Source of the DNA: Verrucomicrobiota bacterium
GTDB taxonomy: Bacteria; Verrucomicrobiota; Verrucomicrobiia; Chthoniobacterales; UBA10450
Assembly (NCBI GenBank): GCA_003221195.1
Contig: QHQO01000043.1
Coordinates: 1-34,141 of the forward strand
Length of the DNA: 34,141 nt
Direction: 5' to 3'
Part shown: one piece after another, positions 1 to 7,071 of the stretch
Layout: the number at the start of each line of letters is the position of its first letter
How positions within the stretch are numbered: position 1 is the first letter of the stretch
Position numbers and translations under genes: made by a program
Notes under the pieces: generated by a model
The model's database searches: none
What the model saw: the letters and a program-made list of their open reading frames with translations, nothing else
What the model was told of the DNA's origin: nothing

Positions 1-191
1 AAAGAGGCGCCAGCTGTTAGTCCTAAACCATAGGTGAATAGACCGCGCGGAGGGATGATGTCGTTATCGTCCCAAAAATGATGTGAGATTTGAACTCGGT
101 CGTCTCCCGACTCTCTCGCTGCTACCTCGCGGCTGAACCGTCCATGTCGCTCGCCCCCGTTGCCCCATTCTCCACTCGCTCGGAATGGCAA
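1..191 (-). CDS. possible gene 5' part, running off the left edge
   Basis: On the minus strand one frame stays open from about position 253 to the window edge. The only plausible start I see is a TTG at 191. The predicted end of the visible piece reads like real protein, with an acidic FWDDND segment followed by a small hydrophobic, glycine-rich stretch that could begin a membrane segment. I do not recognise the family. An open frame of about 84 codons can occur by chance at this GC content, so this is a weak call. If real, it is divergent from the methyltransferase at 260. Nothing else is seen in bases 1-259. Confidence 0.22.
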   Translation of the reverse strand, partial: MPFRASGEWGNGGERHGRFSREVAARESGDDRVQISHHFWDDNDIIPPRGLFTYGLGLTAGAS

Positions 192-259
192 GGGGCCGAT
201 GACGGCGCGGATGAGAGGAAACGGATCACAAGGCGTGCGGCCGCAAAGCGGAGGCTAGT

Positions 260-1024
260 ATGAGTTTCAAAGATCATTTTTCGAGACAAGCGGCCGATTA
301 CGCAATATTTCGACCAGGCTATCCTCGGGAGCTATTCGATTATCTGGGGAGCATCGCGCCAGGTCGCCAGCTCGCATGGGATTGCGGTACGGGAAACGGA
401 CAAGCGGCAGTCGGATTGGCATCAGTTTTCGATCGCGTGATCGCGACCGATGCGAGCGAGAACCAGATCGCGAACGCGGAGCAGCACGTGCGCGTCGAGT
501 ACCATGTCGCGCCGGCGGAAAACAGCGGCATCGAATCGGAGACAATTGATATGATCATGGTCGCGCAAGCATTACACTGGTTCGATCTGGACCGTTTTTA
601 CGCGGAAGCGCAGCGAGTATTAAAGCCTAACGCCGTCCTCGCTGCTTCGGCTTACAACTTGTTACAGATCGAGCCGGCGATCGATGAGGTTGTCAATCGA
701 TACTATTACGAGGTGGTCGAATCTTTTTGGCCGCCGGAACGCAAGCTCGTTGAAGGGTTCGCTGATCTCCCCTTTTCGTTTCACGAGCTCGATCCGCCAA
801 AATTCGAAATGAGAGCGTCGTGGAATCTCGATCATTTAGCGGGCTACCTTCGAACGTGGTCATCGACTCAGCGGTTCATCGCTGCGACAGGCAGGGATCC
901 ATTGAAAGAAATAATGGACGAGCTTCGCGTTGCATGGGGAGCTCCGGAGCAGACGCGAAAGGTGATTTGGCCAGTAGTCTTGCGCGTTGGGTTAAAGGGG
1001 ATGCCGAAGCCGCCGATGGAGTGA
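260..1024 (+). CDS. class I SAM-dependent methyltransferase
   Basis: This 254-residue protein has the Rossmann methyltransferase layout. The glycine-rich SAM-binding motif I (DCGTGNGQ) lies near residues 41-48, an acidic residue at the end of strand 2 follows (ATDASENQ), and a motif near residue 98-106 (VAQALHWFD) is typical of the family of trans-aconitate/ubiquinone-type methyltransferases. The substrate cannot be read from sequence. The start is supported by GCGGAGG about six bases upstream of the ATG. It is probably cytoplasmic and monocistronic; a 231-base gap with a heptamer repeat follows before the next gene. The family call is safe, the specific role unknown. Confidence 0.85.
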   Translation: MSFKDHFSRQAADYAIFRPGYPRELFDYLGSIAPGRQLAWDCGTGNGQAAVGLASVFDRVIATDASENQIANAEQHVRVEYHVAPAENSGIESETIDMIMVAQALHWFDLDRFYAEAQRVLKPNAVLAASAYNLLQIEPAIDEVVNRYYYEVVESFWPPERKLVEGFADLPFSFHELDPPKFEMRASWNLDHLAGYLRTWSSTQRFIAATGRDPLKEIMDELRVAWGAPEQTRKVIWPVVLRVGLKGMPKPPME

Positions 1025-1033
1025 CAGATCAAA

Positions 1034-1068
1034 CGTCCAACGCTCAACGCCGAACGTCCGACGCCCAA
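1034..1068. repeat. degenerate heptamer tandem array (5 units)
   Basis: Five consecutive seven-base units run without a break: CGTCCAA, CGCTCAA and three more with consensus CGYCSAA. The array starts ten bases after the methyltransferase stop. The rest of the 1025-1255 gap shows no gene. Confidence 0.7.
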
Positions 1069-1255
1069 TGCAGAAAAAGAGCAAGAGATGTCTCGACGCT
1101 GCTCGATATGACAACAGCGGGTAACGATCTATCGCAAGTTGATCGCAAAGAAAAAAACCAAGGAGCGGCGGTCTCCAGTCCGCCGTGAACAAAGGGATGA
1201 CCGTCGCCCGAAAACGCTTGAATAGAACAGCCTCAGAGCGGTCTAATCGGTCATT

Positions 1256-1570
1256 ATGAATATGAAAGCAGCATTTAGTTTATTGGCAGCAGCGAGTCTC
1301 GCGCTCAGCAGCGCAGCTTTTGCCGCAGGCGCGAAGACTTACGAGGTGACCGGTCCCGTTCTGGAAGTGACAGACACGATAATTACGGTCCAGAAAGGGA
1401 AGGACCGCTGGGAAATCAATCGTGACGCGAACACCAAGGTGACGGGCGACCTCAAGGTCGGCGAAAAGGTAAAAATCACTTACACGATGTCGGCCACAGA
1501 AGTGGAAGTGAAGGCAGGTAAGGGCAAAAAGAAAGAGGCTACGAGTCCGGCCGGTGCACCGACGCCATAA
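1256..1570 (+). CDS. small secreted protein of unknown function
   Basis: The 104-residue product begins with a clear Sec signal peptide (two Lys/Met-rich residues, a hydrophobic Leu/Ala core and an AFA-A cleavage site around residue 23). The mature part is a short beta-rich domain (EVTGPVLEVTDTIITVQKG, then VGEKVKITY) resembling small OB-like DUF5666-type modules, followed by a Lys/Ala/Pro-rich low-complexity tail. No catalytic residues stand out. A second in-frame ATG two codons downstream is equally possible. It is likely periplasmic. A strong intrinsic terminator follows 14 bases after the stop, so it is probably transcribed alone. Confidence 0.75.
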   Translation: MNMKAAFSLLAAASLALSSAAFAAGAKTYEVTGPVLEVTDTIITVQKGKDRWEINRDANTKVTGDLKVGEKVKITYTMSATEVEVKAGKGKKKEATSPAGAPTP

Positions 1571-1584
1571 ACGGACAAACACTC

Positions 1585-1620
1585 AAATCGCCGGATGCAC
1601 AAAAATGTATCCGGCGATTT
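1585..1620 (+). terminator. intrinsic terminator, probably bidirectional
   Basis: A 15-base-pair stem (1585-1599 with 1606-1620, one G-U pair) closes a six-base loop (CAAAAA), and the stem ends in AAA/TTT on both sides. It lies between the convergent small secreted gene and the HerA-type gene, so it can serve both. Confidence 0.8.
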
Positions 1621-1664
1621 TGTCGTTGTGGAGACGCTTGTACCAAGCGCCTGCTCCGAGCTTC

Positions 1665-1686
1665 GGTGCTGGCCGCGGCCAGCACC
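1665..1686. repeat. perfect 22-base palindrome downstream of the HerA gene
   Basis: Bases 1665-1686 equal their own reverse complement (arms GGTGCTGGCC and its complement around a central GC). It sits eight bases past the stop of the minus-strand ATPase gene. It has no U tract, so it may be an mRNA 3'-end hairpin or a protein-binding site. Confidence 0.55.
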
Positions 1687-1693
1687 GCTACAA

Positions 1694-3073
1694 CTATCTT
1701 CGTCGGCCGCTGCCGCCAAGAATCCCTCCGAGGATTCCGCGAGCGATTTGCCGGCCTATTGAGTTGCTGGCGGCGCGCATTGCACTTTTTACCATTGAAG
1801 TCGCCAATGAATCGTAACGTCCGCCGCGCGGTCCGATTGTGGGCTGGAATGCAGCTGTGGCGGTGCCGAGAGCTTCAGCCAATAACGAAGGCTTCTCTCC
1901 CTCGGGCGCTGCGGGGCTGGCAGCCACAGGTGGTGCACCGACGGCTTGCGCTTTCTCCCCAGTTCTGGCCTGTAGTATTTCGTAAGCCGATTCCCGATCG
2001 ATCGCCTTTTCGTAATGGCCGGCGATAATAGATGAAGCGATTATCTCTTTGCGCTGGTCGGCTGTGATGGCGCCCACCTGGCTACGTGGCGGAACAATCT
2101 TCGCCCGCTCGACAATTTGGGGGCTGCCGCTTTCGTCCAGCATCGAGACCAGCGCCTCGCCAACCGCGAGCTGGGTGAGTACCGTCTCGACTTTTAGTTT
2201 GGGATTTTGACGGAAAGTTTCCGCAGCGGCTTTCACCGCTTTCTGATCACGCGGGGTAAATGCGCGCAACGCATGCTGCACCCGATTCCCAAGCTGCCCT
2301 AGCACTACGTCTGGAATATCGAGCGGATTTTGGCTGACGAAATAAACCCCAACGCCTTTGGAGCGGATTAGTCGTACCATTTGCTCGATCTTTTGCCCGA
2401 CTGCTGGCGCGATGCCGGCGAAGAGCAGGTGCGCTTCATCAAAAAAGAAAACCAGCTTGAGATTGAGTGCGGGTTCGCCGAAAAATTTGTCCGCGCCTTG
2501 CGATTCGAGTGCGAGCAGATTGCGCTGGATCGCTCCGGCGCTGGCGGCCGAAATGTTCCCGTAGTGAGTTTTAAACTTGTCGGCGTTGTCCGCGATGTAC
2601 TGCAACATCGAACGCAGGTCCTTGAGGTCCAGCAGAAGCAATCCATTTTCGTCGGCGATTTTGAAAACGATGTTGAGCACGCCTTCCTGGGTGTCGTTCA
2701 ACTCAAGCAAGCGCCCAAGCAGCAGTGGGCCCATTTCCGAAATGGTCGCGCGCACTGGGTGGCCTTGCTCGCCGAACACGTCCCAAAACACCACCGGAGA
2801 GGCTTCGCCAGTGAAATTGTCGATCTTAAGCTCCTTCGCGCGCTCGAGGATTTTGGGATTGTTTCCGCCCGGCTGACTGAGGCCCGCGAGGTCGGCTTTC
2901 ACGTCCGCCATGAAGACCGGCACGCCGCGGGCGCTGAAATTCTCAGCGAGTGTCTGCAGTGTGACCGTTTTCCCCGTGCCGGTGGCGCCGGCGATCAATC
3001 CGTGGCGGTTCGCCATTTTGGGGAGCAAAAAGATTTGTTCCTTCGATTCGGCAACGAGGATGGGATCGGACAT
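1694..3073 (-). CDS. HerA/FtsK-like ATPase, DUF853 (YjgR) family
   Basis: About 459 residues from the ATG at 3073. An upstream start at 3142 would add 23 residues that do not look like the family. Walker A (GATGTGKT) is at residues 29-36, and Walker B with DEAH is at about 212-215, preceded by a hydrophobic strand. Conserved stretches such as MADVKADLAGLSQPGG and FVSQNPLDIPDVVLGQLGNR match the YjgR/DUF853 group of helicase HerA-like nucleotidases. The C-terminus is Ala/Gly-rich and ends in GRRR, as in that group. The biological role is not established for this family; DNA- or peptide-related work is inferred only from the fold. It is the last gene of an rplS-rnhB-yraN-herA-like minus-strand run. 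Confidence 0.85.
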   Translation of the reverse strand: MSDPILVAESKEQIFLLPKMANRHGLIAGATGTGKTVTLQTLAENFSARGVPVFMADVKADLAGLSQPGGNNPKILERAKELKIDNFTGEASPVVFWDVFGEQGHPVRATISEMGPLLLGRLLELNDTQEGVLNIVFKIADENGLLLLDLKDLRSMLQYIADNADKFKTHYGNISAASAGAIQRNLLALESQGADKFFGEPALNLKLVFFFDEAHLLFAGIAPAVGQKIEQMVRLIRSKGVGVYFVSQNPLDIPDVVLGQLGNRVQHALRAFTPRDQKAVKAAAETFRQNPKLKVETVLTQLAVGEALVSMLDESGSPQIVERAKIVPPRSQVGAITADQRKEIIASSIIAGHYEKAIDRESAYEILQARTGEKAQAVGAPPVAASPAAPEGEKPSLLAEALGTATAAFQPTIGPRGGRYDSLATSMVKSAMRAASNSIGRQIARGILGGILGGSGRRR

Positions 3074-3166
3074 GATTGGACAGTAAGATTTTGCTAACGA
3101 CGGCGCGATTGTCCAGCGCTGAGCGCATGAATAGGTCTCCATCGAGGACGCGATTGCAAGCGTAAC

Positions 3167-3631
3167 TCAGTAAAGATACGGTTTGGAGAGAGGAAATGCG
3201 TTTTTGATTAGTTCGACACGCGCTTTCCCGTCGTCCGCGATGATCACTTCAACAACGTCGAATCGGAAGAGAATATCGGGATTATCCAGCATTCGCAGCC
3301 AGGCCAGAGCCCCACGAGAAATGCGCTTTCGTTTTTCTCGATCAACTGCTTCGAAAGGCCGCCCAAAATCTTCGCGGCCGCGAGTCTTTACTTCAACAAA
3401 CACCAGTGTGTCATTGTCACGACACACAACATCGATCTCACCGCCGCTGCGACCGCGGAAATTGCAGAAGAGGATTTTGTATCCGTTACGCTTGAGATAG
3501 CGACACGCCAACTTCTCGCCGAGAACGCCTCGCCGAAGATGACCGGACTTGGACGACTTCCTCCAATGCGAGAAGCGGTTGTGCCACCGGCTCGAAAGAT
3601 CGGCGATGGATTGGGCAAGGGCCGAATTCAT
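3167..3631 (-). CDS. yraN: UPF0102 protein YraN, predicted endonuclease-like
   Basis: The 154-residue protein matches the YraN/UPF0102 family: GxxGExLACRYLKRNGY, then the core GEIDVVCRDNDTLVFVEVKTR (D, E and K of a PD-(D/E)XK-like site) at about residues 68-88. The family fold is nuclease-like but its function is unresolved. The only good start (ATG 3631) puts its first 48 codons inside the rnhB 3' end in another frame, a 146-base overlap. I found no suitable later start before the conserved core. It is cytoplasmic and next to rnhB, as in many bacteria. Confidence 0.9.
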   Translation of the reverse strand: MNSALAQSIADLSSRWHNRFSHWRKSSKSGHLRRGVLGEKLACRYLKRNGYKILFCNFRGRSGGEIDVVCRDNDTLVFVEVKTRGREDFGRPFEAVDREKRKRISRGALAWLRMLDNPDILFRFDVVEVIIADDGKARVELIKNAFPLSKPYLY

Positions 3632-4184
3632 GGAGTTTCAGCAGATGCAGTTCGGTTCCGTAGCCTTTGTGTTGGTGAAAGCAATACTGCGGGAACTGGG
3701 CGCAAAAGTCACGCATCATTCGGTCCCGCGTTACCTTGGCGATCACGCTCGCTGCAGCGATGCTCAGACTGATGCAGTCGCCGTCAATAATCGCAGTCTG
3801 CGGAAGCGGGAAAGGAATGACTGGCAGTCCATCGATCAAAACATGATCGGGCGGGTCGATCAGTGCTGTGATTGCCATGCGCATCGCTCGATGGCTCGCG
3901 CGCAGAATATTGATGCGATCAATCTCAACGGAATCGACAGCGCCAACCGTCCATCTGACTTCGGGATTAGACACCAGATCCGAATGGATCTCCTCGCGCA
4001 ATTCCGGTGCAAGCTGCTTGGAATCGTTTAGACGACGGTGACGAAATTTTTCAGGAAGAACTACTGCAGCGGCCACAACCGGGCCAGCCAACGCCCCCCG
4101 GCCAGCTTCATCAATCCCGGCAATACGCGCGACACCGGTGCCGCGCAGTTTTTTCTCGTAACGAAATCCGCATCGCCGATACAT
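3486..4184 (-). CDS. rnhB: ribonuclease HII
   Basis: RNase HII removes ribonucleotides and RNA primers from RNA-DNA hybrids. The sequence carries the family signature GIDEAGRGALAGP, with the Asp-Glu pair at residues 25-26. The second acidic site (VLIDG) and the IAAASVIAKVTRDR block also follow. The usual end of the family is around HRRSFEPV; here about 28 more residues follow, rich in Ser/Arg, and this extension is what overlaps yraN. It seems the native stop was lost or moved. The 232-residue length is slightly long for the family. It is cotranscribed with rplS upstream. Confidence 0.93.
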   Translation of the reverse strand: MYRRCGFRYEKKLRGTGVARIAGIDEAGRGALAGPVVAAAVVLPEKFRHRRLNDSKQLAPELREEIHSDLVSNPEVRWTVGAVDSVEIDRINILRASHRAMRMAITALIDPPDHVLIDGLPVIPFPLPQTAIIDGDCISLSIAAASVIAKVTRDRMMRDFCAQFPQYCFHQHKGYGTELHLLKLHEFGPCPIHRRSFEPVAQPLLALEEVVQVRSSSARRSRREVGVSLSQA

Positions 4185-4212
4185 CTGCGCAAATCATTGG
4201 CAGATTTGCGCG

Positions 4213-4280
4213 AGTGACAAGTGACATCTGATATGTGACGAGAAAAAGATCAGAGCCGCGAAGCTTTTCACACTTCACAC
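4213..4280. repeat. inverted heptamer arrays between rplS and rnhB
   Basis: Left arm: AGTGACA twice, then TCTGATA and TGTGACG, in seven-base phase (4213-4240). Right arm: TTCACAC twice (4267-4280), which read on the other strand are GTGTGAA units. A GATCAG/CTGATC inverted pair (4248-4253, 4282-4287) lies across the right half. It fills most of the 101-base rplS-rnhB gap. Confidence 0.55.
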
Positions 4281-4285
4281 GCTGA

Positions 4286-4627
4286 TCATTCTCTTACCGC
4301 CGTCGCTTCCTTACCTTTGCGAGTGCGAAGATAATTTAATCTGGCGCGACGTGCGCGACCTTTTTGCTCCACCTCTACTTTTGCGATGCGGGGCGAGTGC
4401 AGCGGAAATACACGCTCCACGCCTTCGCCGTAGGAGATTCGCCGCACGGTGAATGTTTCGTTGAGTCCCCGGCCCTTACGGCCAATGACAATGCCAGCGA
4501 ATATCTGGACTCGTTCCTTGTCGCCTTCCACCACACGGGTATGAACGCGCACGCTATCCCCGACAGAAAACTGCGTTACTTCGCCTTTATGCTGTTCTTT
4601 CTCAATAGCATCGATGATCTGATTCAT
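4286..4627 (-). CDS. rplS: 50S ribosomal protein L19
   Basis: L19 sits at the 30S-50S interface. All hallmarks are present in a normal 113-residue length: [53 protein letters not shown] and the basic RRARLNYLR end. It heads the minus-strand run rplS-rnhB-yraN-HerA-like. trmD, its usual upstream partner, is absent here; instead there are 173 bases of untranslated DNA and then a tRNA gene on the other strand, so its promoter must lie in 4628-4800. Confidence 0.97.
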   Translation of the reverse strand: MNQIIDAIEKEQHKGEVTQFSVGDSVRVHTRVVEGDKERVQIFAGIVIGRKGRGLNETFTVRRISYGEGVERVFPLHSPRIAKVEVEQKGRARRARLNYLRTRKGKEATAVRE

Positions 4628-4800
4628 GAAAATTCCCCTTTCCCGTCCGGGCGGGCGAACAGTTTCCAGCAGGATGGGAAAAATTGCAACCGTTCACAGG
4701 GTCATTTACCAATTTCACAAGTTGGAGGTTCGCCGACTGGGTAACCGCAAAATCCTTGAATCGCTAACTCATCAAATTGCGTTATGTTCGGGATCCATTC

Positions 4801-4877
4801 GCGCCCGTAGCTCAACTGGATAGAGCGACGGCCTCCGGAGCCGTAGGTTGCGCGTTCGAGCCGCGCCGGGCGCACCA
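4801..4877 (+). tRNA. tRNA-Arg (anticodon CCG)
   Basis: A full cloverleaf of 77 bases is visible. The acceptor GCGCCCG pairs with CGGGCGC. The D arm is GCTC/GAGC, the anticodon stem ACGGC/GCCGT with loop CTCCGGA, and the T stem GCGCG/CGCGC with loop TTCGAGC. The discriminator A is followed by an encoded CCA. The CCG anticodon reads CGG arginine codons. Confidence 0.97.
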
Positions 4878-4892
4878 CCTCTGAAAAGGTGG
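4875..4892 (+). terminator. hairpin at the tRNA-Arg 3' end
   Basis: CCACCT (4875-4880) pairs with AGGTGG (4887-4892) around CTGAAA, followed by CTTTCCC. The stem uses the encoded CCA, so it would form only in the precursor. The U tract is weak. Confidence 0.4.
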
Positions 4893-4947
4893 CTTTCCCA
4901 GGTAAAATTGCGGATTTTTGACCATTTTCCGATCATACTCATTCGAA

Positions 4948-5244
4948 CATATAAAGACCATTCTGGCGATGATTGAAGGGCGGAAACCTCAGCGGTTCCA
5001 TTAGTGGGACAAGGGAAGCATCGCGACAATTGGGCGGAACAAAGCGGTCGCGGATTTAAAATTCATGCACTTGAGCGGTCTTCTCGCGTGGGTGGCGTGG
5101 TTGTTCGTGCATATCGTCTTCCTGGTCGGTTTTCGAAACCGCTTGCTTGTCCTTTTTCAATGGGCGTGGGCGTATTTTACCTTCAACAAAGGCGCGCGCT
5201 TGATTACGCGAAATTTCCAGTCAGAAACGCGCCCGCCGGCGTGA
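4948..5244 (+). pseudogene. ndh: 3' remnant of a type II NADH:quinone oxidoreductase gene
   Basis: One frame reads as the C-terminal quarter of NDH-2: LAMIEGRKPQRFH, then WDKGSIATIGRNKAVADLK, then the membrane-anchoring end with LFVHIVFLVGFRNRLL, QWAWAYFTFNKGARLI and a natural stop at 5242-5244. It lacks roughly the first three quarters of the enzyme, including both nucleotide-binding domains. It also has an in-frame TAG at 5002-5004 exactly where the family has Tyr (FH-Y-WDKG), a one-base change from TAT/TAC. A 59-residue piece could still start at the ATG at 5065, but it could not be an oxidoreductase. The truncation point is about 70 bases past tRNA-Arg. The rest of 5245-5419 holds no gene. 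Confidence 0.85.
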
Positions 5245-5330
5245 ACGAGATTAAGGGATTAGCGAATCAGAAAATCAGCGATCCAAGCAATGCGGAGGAT
5301 CTAGCGCTTGCGATCCAAATCGTTCTTCAC

Positions 5331-5364
5331 GGAAAAGAGAGAGGCCGCCTTGCGACGGCCTCTT
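5331..5364 (-). terminator. intrinsic terminator of the secreted-protein gene
   Basis: On the minus strand, AGAGGCCG and CGGCCTCT (5340-5347 with 5356-5363) form an eight-pair stem with an eight-base loop, followed by CTCTTTTCC. It lies about 57 bases past the stop at 5420. Confidence 0.75.
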
Positions 5365-5419
5365 CCGGTTATCTTTCTTATTGTTATTTGGCTTCTGCCA
5401 ATGCCCAGAGGCCTTGGAG

Positions 5420-6937
5420 TTAGAAGCCTACCTGCATGATTTGACTGCCCCAGAGGCTGGTCGTGTTGATCTTCTCGTTCACCAGCCATGCTTTGGATAT
5501 GGCGCTCGGGTCGATGGTGACGGCTGAATAATCGCCCCAACGCTCTGTAGTATCTGCGCTAGGATTGTAGAACGTCGGGCTGGTAACTCCGACTATGCCG
5601 GCCGGGATCCCAGGATCGCCGTTCAGCTTACCGGAGAAGACGACCTGTGCATTCACACCAACATTTGCGTCGGTCGAACTCCACGTTACGAACGTGTTAT
5701 TCGATGTGTTTGTAGTGATGGAGGCATTCCAGTCGTCCGAAGTGCCAGTCTGGAAGAAGAACCCGCTCTGCGCGACCGTATTGCTCGAGGTATTTATCCG
5801 GTAGAACTTTGGAGCTGGAAAACTACCAAGCGCAATCGTGTGCGTCTGCCACAGATCATCGCCATTTTGTGTGCTGGCGTTAACAAATCGGCTGTCCGAT
5901 GTGTCGAGCAAATTGGTTGTCCCGGACTGATGCGCATCCGGGGGCACGGAGTAAGAAGGAACGGTGGCGGCCGATGACACCAAAGCGGTACCGTTGGGAC
6001 GGCTCGAGTTGGTCAGCGTGTACTTCGTAAACGTGGTGCCTGACGGAGGAGCCGCGAGCAGGAAGCTGTTTGCATTCTGATCCAGCACGATGGGAGGCGC
6101 CAGAGTTCCAGCCAGTCCGGTAAAGACAGGAACACTGAAACCAAGCCCGTTATACAATCGCGCCTTGGCGATTGAGAACTCGTCAGCTCCCACGAACCCG
6201 CCGTGGAAAATATTCGCCGTGAATATGACTGCATCCTGATCGAAACCCAACTGCGGGAAGTCAAAGAAGTCACCGGAGAAAAAGGTGACATTTACACTGT
6301 AGATGAAGAAGGCCCCTGCCGGATTCGCCGTCTTCGATATGCCGATAAAAAATCTCTGGACAGTGTTGCTCTCCTGAAAAGCCTCTGCGGTCACAATCCA
6401 GCGATTCCAAACCGAATCGTAAACCACACGCGGATCAAAAATGACCTCCGTGGTATAGCCAAAGAAGGTTGCAAGACTGACGTTTTTAACGAGCGCTGGC
6501 GGAGTGGCCTTATTGTACATCCTGATATGACTATTCGTTACCTCAACAAAATGCGTTTTGCCGACAGCACCGTGGGTATCGGGCGGCCGCAATCCATCGA
6601 CGTCACTAGCGGCGTCGAAGTTTTTAAACACCCTCGTGGGCGGCCCGGCTGGCACTGCGCTAAGCGCACCTGGTTTTACTGCCTGGGGCGAGTAATTCGC
6701 AGCCGCCGCCTGTTTTGCCGCCGCGTAAGCGTTGGCATCTATGGTTGGCCGGAATGGTATGGCATAGGCAGCCGCCGGCTGCTGCATGACAAAGTTCTCC
6801 TCAGCCTGTATTTCGGCAGCCGGCCCCGAATCAAGGGTAAACTGGGGGGCAAGAGACTGCGCTACAGCTTGGCCGCACCACATGATAGGTGCAAGGGCAA
6901 CTACCGCGGCAAGTATTGGTTTGTTTAGTATTTTCAT
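5420..6937 (-). CDS. large secreted protein of unknown function
   Basis: The 505-residue product starts with a signal peptide (MKILNKP, a hydrophobic Ala/Val/Leu core, cleavage near AVAQ-S around residue 27). A low-complexity Ala/Gln/Pro region runs to about residue 100. The main domain follows with PPDTHGAVGKTHFVEVTN, DPRVVYDSVWNRWIVTAEA and, near the end, RWGDYSAVTIDP. These look like repeated beta strands of a propeller-like extracellular domain. I do not recognise an enzyme site. The start is backed by AAAGGA nine bases upstream. It lies 134 bases downstream of the AraC-type regulator gene with a terminator between, so it probably has its own promoter. Confidence 0.8.
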   Translation of the reverse strand: MKILNKPILAAVVALAPIMWCGQAVAQSLAPQFTLDSGPAAEIQAEENFVMQQPAAAYAIPFRPTIDANAYAAAKQAAAANYSPQAVKPGALSAVPAGPPTRVFKNFDAASDVDGLRPPDTHGAVGKTHFVEVTNSHIRMYNKATPPALVKNVSLATFFGYTTEVIFDPRVVYDSVWNRWIVTAEAFQESNTVQRFFIGISKTANPAGAFFIYSVNVTFFSGDFFDFPQLGFDQDAVIFTANIFHGGFVGADEFSIAKARLYNGLGFSVPVFTGLAGTLAPPIVLDQNANSFLLAAPPSGTTFTKYTLTNSSRPNGTALVSSAATVPSYSVPPDAHQSGTTNLLDTSDSRFVNASTQNGDDLWQTHTIALGSFPAPKFYRINTSSNTVAQSGFFFQTGTSDDWNASITTNTSNNTFVTWSSTDANVGVNAQVVFSGKLNGDPGIPAGIVGVTSPTFYNPSADTTERWGDYSAVTIDPSAISKAWLVNEKINTTSLWGSQIMQVGF

Positions 6938-7047
6938 TATAGATGGTCCTTTCGTTTTGATTTGGTTTTCTTAGGAACGCAAAAATAATGTCACAACAAT
7001 GCAGAATCGGTCTACTCATCTGGCGACATTCTTTCCGCATTAACCGA

Positions 7048-7066
7048 GAAAAGCTGTAAAACAGCT
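7048..7066 (-). terminator. intrinsic terminator of the AraC-type gene
   Basis: On the minus strand AGCTG (7066-7062), loop TTTTA and CAGCT (7056-7052) are followed by TTTCTC, a few bases after the regulator stop codon. Confidence 0.55.
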
Positions 7067-7071
7067 CAAAC

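Noticed and set aside
75-115. tRNA-like T-loop (GTTCAAATC on the minus strand)
   Set aside because: The flanking T stem pairs at only three of five positions, and no acceptor stem or anticodon arm can be drawn.
2381-3097. 238-codon plus-strand ORF
   Set aside because: It is antisense to the HerA-type ATPase, whose Walker motifs are intact.
5004-5423. 139-codon plus-strand ORF
   Set aside because: It reads the NDH-2 remnant in the wrong frame; the frame that starts WDKGS matches the family.
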